Source: Piper betle
Taxonomy: Eukaryota; Streptophyta; Magnoliopsida; Piperales; Piperaceae
Direction: 5' to 3'
DNA: 64,000 bases
Assembly: GCA_033002965.1 (NCBI GenBank)
Contig: JAURVB010012437.1
Coordinates: forward strand, 1-64,000
Shown: positions 12,065 through 22,501 of the stretch, in pieces
Numbering within the stretch: the stretch's first letter is position 1
Layout: each line of letters begins with the position of its first letter
Position numbers and translations under genes: made by a program
Notes under the pieces: generated by a model
What the model was told of the DNA's origin: nothing
Seen by the model: the letters and a program-made list of their open reading frames with translations, nothing else
Database searches by the model: none

Positions 12065-13000
12065 TTTCAAAGTATAAAGTTAGATATAACTAAAGCTTTA
12101 AGCATATGCCACTTATCTTTTTCATTGTCTTAATCAGTTGATTTGGATTAGTTCACTATTTAGTTGAAAAAACAAAGGGAATGCTTTTTGATAAACTAGA
12201 AAAAACGTCATTAAGTTTTTAAATTCATAAGAATCAGACTACACACCTAGAACTATGACTTTGCTAAAAGAAAACTAATCCATACCCAGATGCTAAAAAT
12301 TGTTTAACGAGTTATTACAAAATGATCACAGCGATATCTTCAATAAGATTCAAGCAAAGATCACAAGTTCGAGATTGAACTCAAGCCAGCATAAACATTT
12401 TTGTTGATCATATTTTTTTCCCGCATAATTTAAGATAAAACTAGTTTTGAAGGATTCAATACTTCGTGAACCTCACAAAAATATATATAGGTCGACTAGT
12501 TTATTTTATGAATAAAATTATTATATTACTAGTTTCAAAGTATAAAGTTAGATATAACTAAAGCTTTAAGCATATGCCACTTATCTTTTTCATTGTCTTA
12601 ATCAGTTGATTTGGATTAGTTCACTATTTAGTTGAAAAACAAAGGGAATGCTTTTTGATAAACTAGAAAAAAACGTCATTAAGTTTTTAAATTCATAAGA
12701 ATCAGACTACACACCTAGAACTATGACTTTGCTAAAAGAAAACTAATCCATACTCAGATGCTAAAAATTGTTTAACGAGTTATTACAAAATGATCACAGT
12801 GATATCTTCAATAAGATTCAAGCAAAGATCACAAGTTCAAGATTGAACTCAAGCCAGCATAAACATTTTTTGTTGATCATATTTTTTCCCCACATAATTT
12901 AAGATAAAACTAGTTTTGAAGGATTCAATACTTCATGAACCTCACAAAAATATATATAGGTCGACTAGTTTATTTTATGAATAAAATTATTATATTATTA
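12065..13000 (+). repeat. 468-bp tandem duplication (two copies)
   Basis: Copy 1 starts at 12065 and copy 2 at 12533, both with TTTCAAAGTATAAAGTTAG. They stay collinear to about 12530 and 12998. I see only a handful of differences, mainly homopolymer-length changes and single substitutions (for example CCCAGA/CTCAGA, TTCGAG/TTCAAG, CCCGCAT/CCCACAT). This indicates a recent unequal exchange or replication slip. The unit contains no recognisable gene. Confidence 0.9.
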
Positions 13001-14653
13001 TGTAAGATCATTAATTTTATTCGCTAGTGATTTTTATGTAAATGTTATTTATAAAACATATAGAATCTTGCCTTTGAAGTATTATATAGGGGTGAGCCGA
13101 ATTTAGTCAAATAAAAGTATGGTTTTATTTACTTTCAAATTCAAATCGAATTTTAACTCGAACTAAATCTAATTAAACATCGAAAAATATCGAATTTAAT
13201 CGAGTTGTCAAAATTTTACATTCCCTTTCAGATATTTTCAGAAAGTAGATATCTCATTATGTTACTGGGCCAAGAACCCATTTGGACATCCGTCTCCAAA
13301 CATATGAGCCCAAAAGGGATAAGACTTTTGTTATTACAGGTAACGGTGGATTAGACGGATTAGTGAGATGCATAAACAATATTTACGGGGATTAGCATAG
13401 ACATTTATGATAGCAAGATTCATAGTTGTTTATATCCCCAATTCATGAAAAATAATCGTGAATTGATTATTAGATTGATGTAATATATACGACATATAAG
13501 GTGTGACTAACATACAGTTAATATGCCTAAATTTGAATCAATTTCACCCAAAACGAATAATTAGGAAAACATAAGAAAAATCAAGAACATACAAATTAAA
13601 TTGACATGGTTCAATAATTTGCATACTCTGCCAAGCCAAAATAGATTTTATTATACTACAAGATAATTGCATGTGCTTGCAAAAACCTCAAATGGTAAAT
13701 TGACAAGATAATTACAAGGTTACTAACAAAGCCACCGAATTCAATCCATTTGGCAAAATGGACCATGGCACTCATCAACATAATTTACATAAGGTAATAC
13801 AAAGGAGAATCCCCAAGGTTATGCATTCTATGCTAAGCTAATCACTCATCTAGCTAGATATTTGTAACCTGATTAATTAAAAAAATTAGAATCTGCGTAT
13901 TCTAACCTAATTAGTCAGTAAAAAAGAAAGCTAGAACAACAACCATTTTGCCCAGCCCATTCAATTAGCCAGTGACCACATGAAGGCCCTCCGCTCTCGG
14001 ACTCGACCACCCAATTTCCTGAGTTTGCATTACAACGCAACTCAAGCTCGTTCTTTTATTTTTATTTTTGAAGTTATTTTTTTAATAAATAAAAAAAAAT
14101 AGAAAAAGGAGGGCTTCTCTATTTATGGTCACAAAGAAGTCTAGTATGAACACTCATAGGGAAATAAGGTATTTTCTTTGTAACGTTTCATCCTTCTTCC
14201 TCCTTCCTAACTCCTCGCTAAGAGTTGAAATAAATTTAGCCACTCTTGGCATTAGCATGCATGCTATTAACTCTGCTCAAATACCGCACGCCCCTCATTG
14301 CTTGGCCACATGATAGCACTTGACGTCCCCCTCAAAAAATCATGCAAGTGCCTTATGTAAAAAGAATATACTAAACCCTAATCCCTGCCTGTGCCTTAGC
14401 TCGAATCCCGTTACTCTTTTAAATTATGAGCCTTCTTTTGCCTTTTTCTCGTCGATTAGTCTTCCCAAAAGCTGTCAGCACTCTTCATGCCCTAGTTGTA
14501 GATAAATAGTTAACTGAAAATGATGTGTGCAAAAATAAAAACCCATAAAACTAAATATGAAAATAAGAGGCATATTTATCCGAACTAGGCAGTCGCCCTG
14601 TTTGGCTTTATTTTATTTTTCGTAATGATGATCAATGTTTAAAGAGATGTGTG
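13001..14653. other. Intergenic, AT-rich, left of the nested retrotransposon
   Basis: No gene can be supported. Small ORFs at 14125-14313 and 14320-14505 lack recognisable domains. Confidence 0.4.
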
Positions 14654-14658
14654 CTTAT

Positions 14659-15062
14659 TATTAATATTTGTAATTATGAATATTAATGATATATAACCTA
14701 TTGTTATTCTCGGAATACTAAATAGAGGTGACTGTTTGTTGTTCTATAGAAGATAAAAGGTCTTAAAATATTTCTATAAATATGAACTCATTTGTCTCAT
14801 TCTACAACAAGACAGGATGTAAGAGAAAATTAAAAAAATGAATATAAAGATAAGAAGAGAGATTAATATTATTTATTGGTTTAATTTTATATAAAGTATT
14901 GAGATAAAGAAATCTTGTAATTTCAATACTATAAGTTGGGTGAGTAATCTTTTTTTACATTTCTATATAGAATCTTGTTAAAGTATTGTCGTCCCATAGT
15001 TTTTGACTTTTAGATAAAAGGAGAGTTTTTTACGTTAAATCTCTGTCTTATTTTATTTATTA
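14659..15062 (+). repeat. Copia 5' LTR, 3' end eroded
   Basis: It aligns with 29601 onward from ATTAATATTTGTAATTATGA through GTTCTAT, TTGGGTGAGTAATCTT and CCCATAGTTTTTGA to about TCTGTCTTATTTTA. The last ~100 bases seen in the 3' LTR, and a recognisable primer-binding site, are missing before gag. Divergence between the two LTRs is clearly higher than between the gypsy LTRs. Confidence 0.75.
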
Positions 15063-15112
15063 GACAAAATCTCTGGGTCTCATTCAATCGGATCTTGATT
15101 TAAGTGGGAGTC

Positions 15113-18100
15113 ATGGCGACACTTTAAAGAGTGGGAAGATTGAGAAATTTGATGAAATAAAATATTAATGGTGGAAGATGTAGATTGATGATCATTTATA
15201 CGAGAAGCAATTACATCAACTACTTGTAGGTACAAAGCCAGAAGCGATGTTAGTCGATGAGTGGGCCTTGTTAGATATGCGAACCTTAGTTATCGTTTGA
15301 TTGTATTTAATACAATCATTGACGTTTAATATTTCCAAACAGACAGCTATCAAAGGGTTGATGGAGGCATTAGCTGGTGTTTATGAGAAGTCATGAGCCT
15401 CCAACAAGTTATTTTTGTTGAAGAAGCTTGTCATTTAATGATGTCCGAAGGTAAATCTATTGGTAATCATTTGAATGATTTCAATAAAATTTGAGCACAA
15501 CTTGAATTTGCGGAGATGACATTTGATTAAGATATTAAATCTTTAATGTTTAAGTGTTTTTTGTCGGAGAGTTGAGATATGGTAATTTAATATATAAGTA
15601 ATGTATCAAAAGAGTAACTAAAGTTTGATGAAGTGCTTAGTGCAATCTTGAATCAAAAGATAATGAAGAGGAACATGGTAGATAGCACACCATCCAACTT
15701 TTTCGGTAGACAAAAGCAAGGGCAAAGAAAGAGGAAGAGGTCAAAGTAGAGGTCCTAAGAATTGATGACACTCTAAATCTAAAGGAAAATTCAAGGGTAA
15801 GCTTATATATTGGATTTGTAACAAGGACATGTAAAAAGGGATTGTCTCGTGTGAGTCAGGAATGTAACTAATGTTGTAGATTGTCATGAAGGGAAATTTA
15901 GTTTACTTGTTCATGATGATTACAAAATAGATACATGGTACATTGATTCATGTGCTTGATTTCATTGTACTGATTTTGTCAAGAGTGAGTTTGGATATGC
16001 AACAATTGGCAATAATTAGAAGTGCAAAATTGAAAGTAAAGGAGTAATTTATTTGAAGATGCATGATGAAGGTAAATTTATTCTCAAGGAGGTCAGGTAT
16101 GTACCTAAATTGAAGAAGAATCTTATATCGGTTAGCAAGCTGGACCAAGAGGGCTATAGGATCACATTCGAAAATAATCAGTGGAAGATCAACAAGGGAG
16201 CATTAATGGTGATTAATGGGAAGGCGGTGGGTACACTTTACCCATTATATACCAAGGTAGATCAATTTGTTTCTTTGGCCGATGAGAAGAATGATATATC
16301 AACTTTATGGTATAGAAAGCTTGGTTACTTGAGCTAGAATGGGATGAAGATTTTACATTCTAAGAAGGTTTTAATATGTATAATTGATTCTAACTTTAGT
16401 TTTTGTGAAAACTATGTTTTAAGTAAACAGAAACATGTCAGTTTCACAAAAGATGGGCGAGAGATGAAATCTAAAAAGTTGGAGTTATTTCATACAAATG
16501 TTTGGGGGCCAGCCCATAGTAAATCTTTTTAAGGTAATTTCTATTTTGTTACATTTATTGATGATTTGAGTAGGAAGACATAGATCTACACTATTAAGAA
16601 AAAATCAGAAGTCTTTAGCATTTTCAAGATATGGAAAGCCCGAGTTGAGAGTGAAACATATTTGAGATTGAAATGTCTTTTGTCTGATAACAGTAGAGAA
16701 TATTGCAATAAGGAATTTGACTCCTATTGTGAAAAGGAGAGAATTAGAAGAATCATGACAGTGCCAAAGGCACCATAGTGGAATGTGGTGGTGGAGAGAA
16801 TGAACAGGGCCATCCTAGAGTGGGCGAGAAGCATGAGAGTTCATGTTGGACTCCTTTGCATCTTTGGGGTGCCACTGTAGATACAACTGTCTTTCTAATC
16901 AACCAAAGTCCATCAAGCATCTAATATGAAAAAATATCGGAAGAGGTATGGATTGGTAAGAAAATTAACTACTTTCTTAAGGTCTTTGGTTATATTACAT
17001 ATGCACATGTTGATAAGGAATCAAGAAAGAAGCTTGATTCAAAATCCCCCAAGTGTGTATTTTTTGGATATAGGGTGATGAGTATGGTTATCGGATGTGG
17101 GATTTTGAGAACAACAAGGTGTTTCAAAGTCAAGATATTATATTCAATGAAGAGTGTATGTACAAAGACAGAAAGAAAAAAAGAGTGAGGATTCCAAAGA
17201 AAAAGAGTATGGAGTTTGATGAGACAGATGAAGAGATACCAAGTGCTGAAAATCAAGGATTTGTTCCAAGTAATGAGGAACAATTATCTTCTAAGAAGAT
17301 TGAACAAGAAGGTGAGTCACAGGCTAATCAACTAAATGATGATGACTCAAATTTTGAATATTCTCATGCACAAGTTAAAATTGATGACTTAGGGCCACCA
17401 CAAGAGATAGTTATTGCTCCTAAACCAAGGATGAGGAGCATAAGGGTCAGAGCTTACTCAGAAATTAAATTTAATTGTAAAACATATTTTGTATACTAAT
17501 GCAGGAGAACTAGAATCCTATGATGAAGCCATGAGTGACCAAGCTTATCTTAAGTGGGAGTTGGCCATAAAGGATGAGATGTCATCATTGGAGAAGAATC
17601 ATACATGGGAGTTGGTGAAGTAGCCACAAAAAAGGAAAGTTCTACAAAATAAGTGGATCTATCGGGTCAAGTATGAAACTGGTGGTGTACAAAGGTATAA
17701 GGCAAGACTTGTGGTAAAAGATTTTGGTCAAAGAGAAGGAATTGATTTTCATGATACATTTACGTGTTATAAAAATGACTTCTTTTAGAATTATTTTGAG
17801 TATTGTGGTTGTAAAGGGATTGTATTTAGAATATCTTGATGTAAATACAGCTTTCCTTCATGGTGATTTGGAAGAGGAGATCTATGTGGAACAACAAAAA
17901 AGATTTGAAATCAAAGGTAAAAACAATATGGTGTGCAAATTGAAGAAGAATCTATATGGACTCAAATAAGCACCAAGACAATGGTATTTGAAATTTGACA
18001 AGTTTATGTTAGATAATGGATTTGTTCAGGTGCAATTCGGACCACTGTGTATATCTACAAAAGTTTAATGATGGCAATTACATTAGTTAAATTTTATATG

Positions 18101-18843
18101 TAGATGACATGTTTGTTGCATAGATTGTATGGAGAAAATCTTTAATCTTAAGATGAGGTTAGTCAAGAGTTTTTCCATGAAGGGTCTAGGGGAAGCAGAA
18201 AACTTCTTGGGATGCAAATTACCCAAAACATGAAGAACAAGAAGTTGTGGTTATCTTAAGAAAAGTATATGAAGAAAGTTCTTAAGAGATTTAATATGAA
18301 TGAATCTAAGCCGGTGATTACTACTTTGGATAGTAAATTCTAATTGTCAAAAGAACAAGGTGCTAAGAGTGATGAGGATAAAGCTTACATGAAAATAGAG
18401 TCTTATGCTTCAACTATTAGAAGTCTTATGTATACTATAGTGAATACAAAACCAGATATTGCACATGCAGTGGGAGTAGTGAGCAGATTCATGAAGAACC
18501 CAGGAAAAGAACACTGGAAGGCAATGAAATGGATTTTCCAATACTTGAAAGGAGCTTCTAATTTCTGTTTGTGTTTTAGGGTGATAATATTGATGTGCAA
18601 GGTTATGTGGACTTGGATCATGTTGAAAATAGAGACAATGACAGGAGTACATCTAGATACATCTTTATAGTTGGTGGAACTGCAGTGAGCTAGGTTTCAA
18701 AATTAAGGGTAGTTGTTCTATCTTCAACAGAAGTTGAAGATGTGGCTGCTACAAAAGCTAACAAAGTGTATATTTAAATTAAAATTTTAATAAATGAGTT
18801 AGGTTTTAATGTGGTTGATTGTAGGTTGTACAGTGATAGTCAA
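15113..18843 (+). pseudogene. Copia gag-pol polyprotein, decayed, 5' part
   Basis: Fragments in shifting frames run in copia order. Gag-like pieces include LKSGKIEKFD, EALAGVYEK and a degraded zinc knuckle (WICNKD). Protease has TWYIDSCA in place of the usual DSGA. The integrase zinc finger shows WYRKLGYLS with both histidines lost. Integrase core pieces are HTNVWGPA (first Asp changed to Asn), LLSDNSREY and VERMNRAILE. Reverse transcriptase has LDVNTAFLHGDLEEEIY and LYVDDM (YVDD at 18097-18108). RNase H-side sequence has SLMYTIVNTKPDIAHAVGVV and ends LYSDSQ at the insertion point. In-frame stops and shifts are frequent. It is a relic with no expected product. Confidence 0.88.
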
Positions 18844-20590
18844 TGTAAAACCCGTGACTCGAGTCAGAGTTTTACGGGAGTGAACCAGTCGGTTCAACCG
18901 TCGGTTCGAGTCGAATCAGCTTCATGGACCGCGAGCTGAGTTGAGGCCAGCCGTGAGTTATGAGCGATGAGGGTCATGTATGCTCAAGTGTACGATGATA
19001 ACGTCTAAAAGATGATGAAAAATGGGTTATCAAGTATATGGAGGTATGCAGTATTGATTGTTATTTTTATTTTATCGTAGAATATTTTTAGGGCCGAATG
19101 ACGAATTAGGACGCGTTGGATCATATTCAGGTGGGTTATTAGTTATAGAGCATGTCATTTGGATGTTATTGTGTTTGTTTTATTTTATGGGATTTTTTCA
19201 TATTTTTCTAGATTTTTTTAGAATTTATTACGAACTAGTTATTATTTTAACTCGAGTAGGAATCGAGTCAATACTTATTTACGAAACTGCCACTGGAGTA
19301 TATTTTCTCCATTCCCGACACTTCCCCCTTCCAAAACCCTAGCCGCCGCCGCCCCTCGTGCTCGTCGCCGCCGTCGCCGCTGCCGACGTCGTACAGCCGC
19401 CGATCAATGCCGCCCCGCCCCGCCCTGCAGTCGCCGTGCCGCCACGACCCACCCCGGCCACCGCCTCGCCGCCACGACGCCGGAATCGCCCCACGAGCCG
19501 CGACACGCTCCCTCGGCGATTCGCCGCCGTCCAGGCCACTCCACCGCCGCTGTGACCCCGACGACCACCCTCTCGCCGTCGCCGACATTTCCCCCACCAT
19601 CCCGAGCGCCGTCGAGGCCGGCCGCAGCCCCGATCGGAGCACACCGCCACCGCCGCCCGTTTTCACGCACGGCCATCGCCGCCCCGGCTGCTCTGTTTGA
19701 CACCACCATTGGACCAAGCTCGTCGAGCTGGTGCCGATAGACCCCCTGATTGCCTTGTCCCGAATCACCGCCGGAAAACAGCCGGAATCCGCCGAAAACC
19801 AGCCGACACTCGCCGGAAAACTGTCGGAACCGCCGGAAAATTGGATTCGTGGGAAATTCGCCGGATCATCCACCGAACGCACCCGATCCAATCTGATCGG
19901 ACTTCGGACGCCGCTAGGTGCCGAATTCGAGTTTCGAGCCACGAAACGGAAACCCTAGCCGTCGCCGATTTTCGACGACGCGAGGTATAATTTATTTTAA
20001 TTTAATTATTTAAAAATGTTAATTATTAGAATTGCATGGCAGGATTTGTGTTGTGTGTTATGATAATATATATAAATGTAGATTTGATTAAGGATAAAAT
20101 ATGAAATTTGTTTGATTGAGTGGTGTTAAAAATGGAGGCTAAGAAATTAATTAGGGTAACTAGACGATGATCATGATCTAATGCAAACTAGCCTAAGTAG
20201 ACTTGCTAGAATTGATATAGGTTAATGTGTGTTGATTGATGAGTGATTGTGTTGATTGTGTGTGCATGCTATAGGATGTGTGATTCATCATGCGGGCGTT
20301 AGTTTTTAGCTTGATTGTGTAGGTACGGTGTAGGAGCTCGCCGCCTAGGCGCGTGGACCCGTTTGGAACTTCTACCAGGTCCGTTTAGGACTCGTTCTCT
20401 GTTTTACGCTACTCTATTGTATATTTGATTTATCATGTGCAGGACGAGTTAAGTGGCGTTTTATCGGATCCCACTTAACTCGGGCCATTTAGCCAACAGT
20501 TTTATTTCGGATTAATAACCCTCGAGGATGAGATCCCTCGAGTTTGTTTTCGAACTTCAGATCCAGCTCAAGTTGCCTTCGGGCCTATTG

Positions 20591-20597
20591 TATAAAT
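20591..20597 (+). promoter_or_regulatory. Candidate LTR TATA box
   Basis: TATAAAT occurs in the context GGGCCTATTGTATAAATCCC. The same motif is kept at 28231-28237 in the 3' LTR and at 44804-44810 in the diverged solo LTR. It is a candidate start of retroelement transcription. An alternative start ahead of the CCG-rich block near 19330 is equally possible. Confidence 0.4.
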
Positions 20598-21077
20598 CCC
20601 AACCCAGGCCTATATATGTATAGTTTTCGCGTTTTCGGTGAGAGATGGGATGAGGGTTACTTGCGGCCACGTCTTCAGATAGGGCGTGTGCCCGGAAGAG
20701 CGGGCTCTGGAGCTGGGGAGAACCCACTTCGTTCCCGAAGGATCCGGACAACTCCACCTTTGAGTTCCTCAAACCCGGAGAAGTGTGGAGGTTTACGGGT
20801 ACTGCAACGCAGCGCATGTCTAGACTTGTGGTTCAAAGGGTACTGAAGGCGACTGCCTGAGAGTGCTCGGCCTTTGTGCTCAAGGCCAGGAGTAATATGG
20901 AAGGTGCAGAGGGCAGTAAGGAATGAAATTTGATGCGAGAAGCGATAGAGAAATGGCCAAGGTATGAGAATGAGAAAGAAAGGGGGACGCTGTCGACCCG
21001 AGGGCGACGGCCCGACGGCGACGGCTCCCGTATGTGCCCTGATGAGAGTTCTTGAGGAAGTATATGGTTTTGATTCA

Positions 21078-21099
21078 ACAGGAGAGTTTGCTCTCCTGT
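21078..21099 (+). other. Conserved stem-loop in the 5' LTR
   Basis: ACAGGAGAG (21078-21086), loop TTTG, CTCTCCTGT (21091-21099) form a perfect 9-bp stem. The solo LTR has the aligned stem at 45236-45257 with two base pairs replaced by other complementary pairs. A second small stem GTAAC-ACTC-GTTAC follows at 21131-21144. If transcription starts near 20620 the hairpin lies in the RNA leader ahead of the primer-binding site. Confidence 0.6.
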
Positions 21100-21701
21100 G
21101 CCAGATTGATATTAGTTATTTTCCGGGCCGGTAACACTCGTTACTGACGGTTTTTCTATATATATGTAGGTGAGGAATGCGAGCGATGAAAGCTGTCGGG
21201 ACTGCGGAGGAGCAGCACGGAACCGCGCACACATGTACCTGCCGCGTGTAACGTATAATGATGGTGTGTTATTGTTATGTAAATGATAATTTTGATGTGT
21301 TTGCTTGAATGAATTACTTGTTATGAAACGAACTGATAAATATGAATGAGTAGGGAGCCTTGGAGTTCAGACTCGGCTCAGGTAAAAACGAATGAGATAA
21401 TGATTGAATGTCATGGTAGATTGTTATGTGTTACCGTATTTTCATAAAATAGTATATATTTTCTTTTGGTTTTGCATTTGTTGTTTTGTCTTATTTTGCT
21501 TGTACATCATAGCATGCATGTAGGACCGCGTTAGAACCCAATTGTTCCCATTCATGCATTTCATATTTGCATCTCCATCTTGAAACGCCGAGAGTAGATC
21601 CTGGTCGGCTTAACCGAATCTAGTAGATTAACGAACGGTTCGGTCGCCGGTGACATTTCCGGGTCGGTTCATGGGTGAGCCGAAACGGGGTGTTACAGTA
21701 G

Positions 21702-21713
21702 TGGTATCAGAGC
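21702..21713 (+). other. Primer-binding site, initiator tRNA-Met type
   Basis: TGGTATCAGAGC, the standard plant LTR-element complement to the 3' end of initiator tRNA-Met, starts four bases after the 5' LTR (spacer GTAG). It would prime minus-strand DNA synthesis. Confidence 0.95.
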
Positions 21714-21881
21714 TAACTCTTGGTGATTAGGATGGTAGATGCATACAGGTTACATGTGTGCCGAAGCTGCTCCGAGCTGTACCGACAGGTATTTTTCTGT
21801 CTTTATGTTTTTGTTCACAGATTTTCTCACCTAACAGTGGTGTGACAGGGTGAGTAGATTAGTGTAGGGTACACAAACAGG

Positions 21882-22499
21882 ATGGTGACACAGACCCGTC
21901 GGACGCAGGTCAGGACCCCATCGCCTCCAGTAGTCAGACAGGATAGTCCCGACCATGGTCACAGTGACACAGCTTCCAGTCGACCTAGGACCACCATGCC
22001 ACCAGCAGAGACGAGTGTACCGGTATCAGCTAGTCGTCGTACGGAGAGCCATCGCCGAGACAGTCGACGCGACAGTCACCGCAGTGGGAGTAGTCGACAG
22101 GAAAGGGATGCTGCAATAGCTAGGCTAGTTGAGGTTCAGATGCAAATGCAGCAGAATCAGGAGGAATTTAGGAGAGAGCTCAGACAGATAGCTCTATCAG
22201 TGGCTAGAGCAGAGAAGAGACCAGCCGTGGATGAAGAGGCGCAAGGAGAGCCAGTAGCGCCCATGGGCCCTCCGCCGCCGCCTCCTCCTCCACCGCTGCA
22301 ACAGGGAGCTACCCCCGCAACAGCTCCTCTGGTTGCCCCACTTCAGGCAAGGATGAGACAGGATGCCAGTGGACCTGCGATAGCAGGTAGCGGGCAAACC
22401 GTAGGGGGAGTGGAGCAGTTGGAGGTGACAGTGTACCAGTTGGTACGGGATCACAGTTTCCTCGTTATGAGCAAGCAGAGGGATCAAATAGATCTGTAG
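21882..22499 (+). pseudogene. Gypsy gag N-terminal part, shifted out of frame
   Basis: From the first ATG after the primer-binding site the frame encodes MVTQTRRTQVR, a Ser/Arg-rich segment, a short coiled stretch (LVEVQMQMQQNQEEFRREL) and a run of prolines, which is typical of Tekay-type gag starts. It then leaves the gag frame: past about 22430 the sensible gag sequence ([20 protein letters not shown]) lies in the frame of the downstream ORF, and this frame stops at 22499. The shift falls within about 22380-22430, and the GGGGG run near 22412-22416 is the likeliest place. In related elements gag and pol are one ORF, so this is probably a mutation or sequencing error. Confidence 0.75.
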
Positions 22500-22501
22500 A
22501 C

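Larger units (their letters stand above)
18844..21697 (+). repeat. Gypsy 5' LTR
   Basis: It starts TGTAAAACCCGTGACTC and ends GGGGTGTTACA. Landmarks are the GTGGGTTATTAGTTATAG signature (19132), two AAACCCTAG motifs flanking a CCG-rich block (19334 and 19950), a donor-like GAG|GTATAATTT (GT at 19985), an acceptor-like GTGCAG|GACGAG (20442), a TATAAAT at 20591-20597, a perfect hairpin at 21078-21099 and a TATATATGTAG|GTGAGG step at about 21170. The long overlapping ORFs on both strands of the CCG-rich block are compositional. Confidence 0.95.

Noticed and set aside
19268..19990. Several long ORFs (up to 224 codons) on both strands in the 5' LTR and their counterparts near 26935-27631
   Set aside because: They overlap each other in many frames within a CCG-rich block, are Arg/Pro/Ala/Gly-rich, and differ by frameshifting indels between the two LTRs. 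This is compositional openness, not coding.
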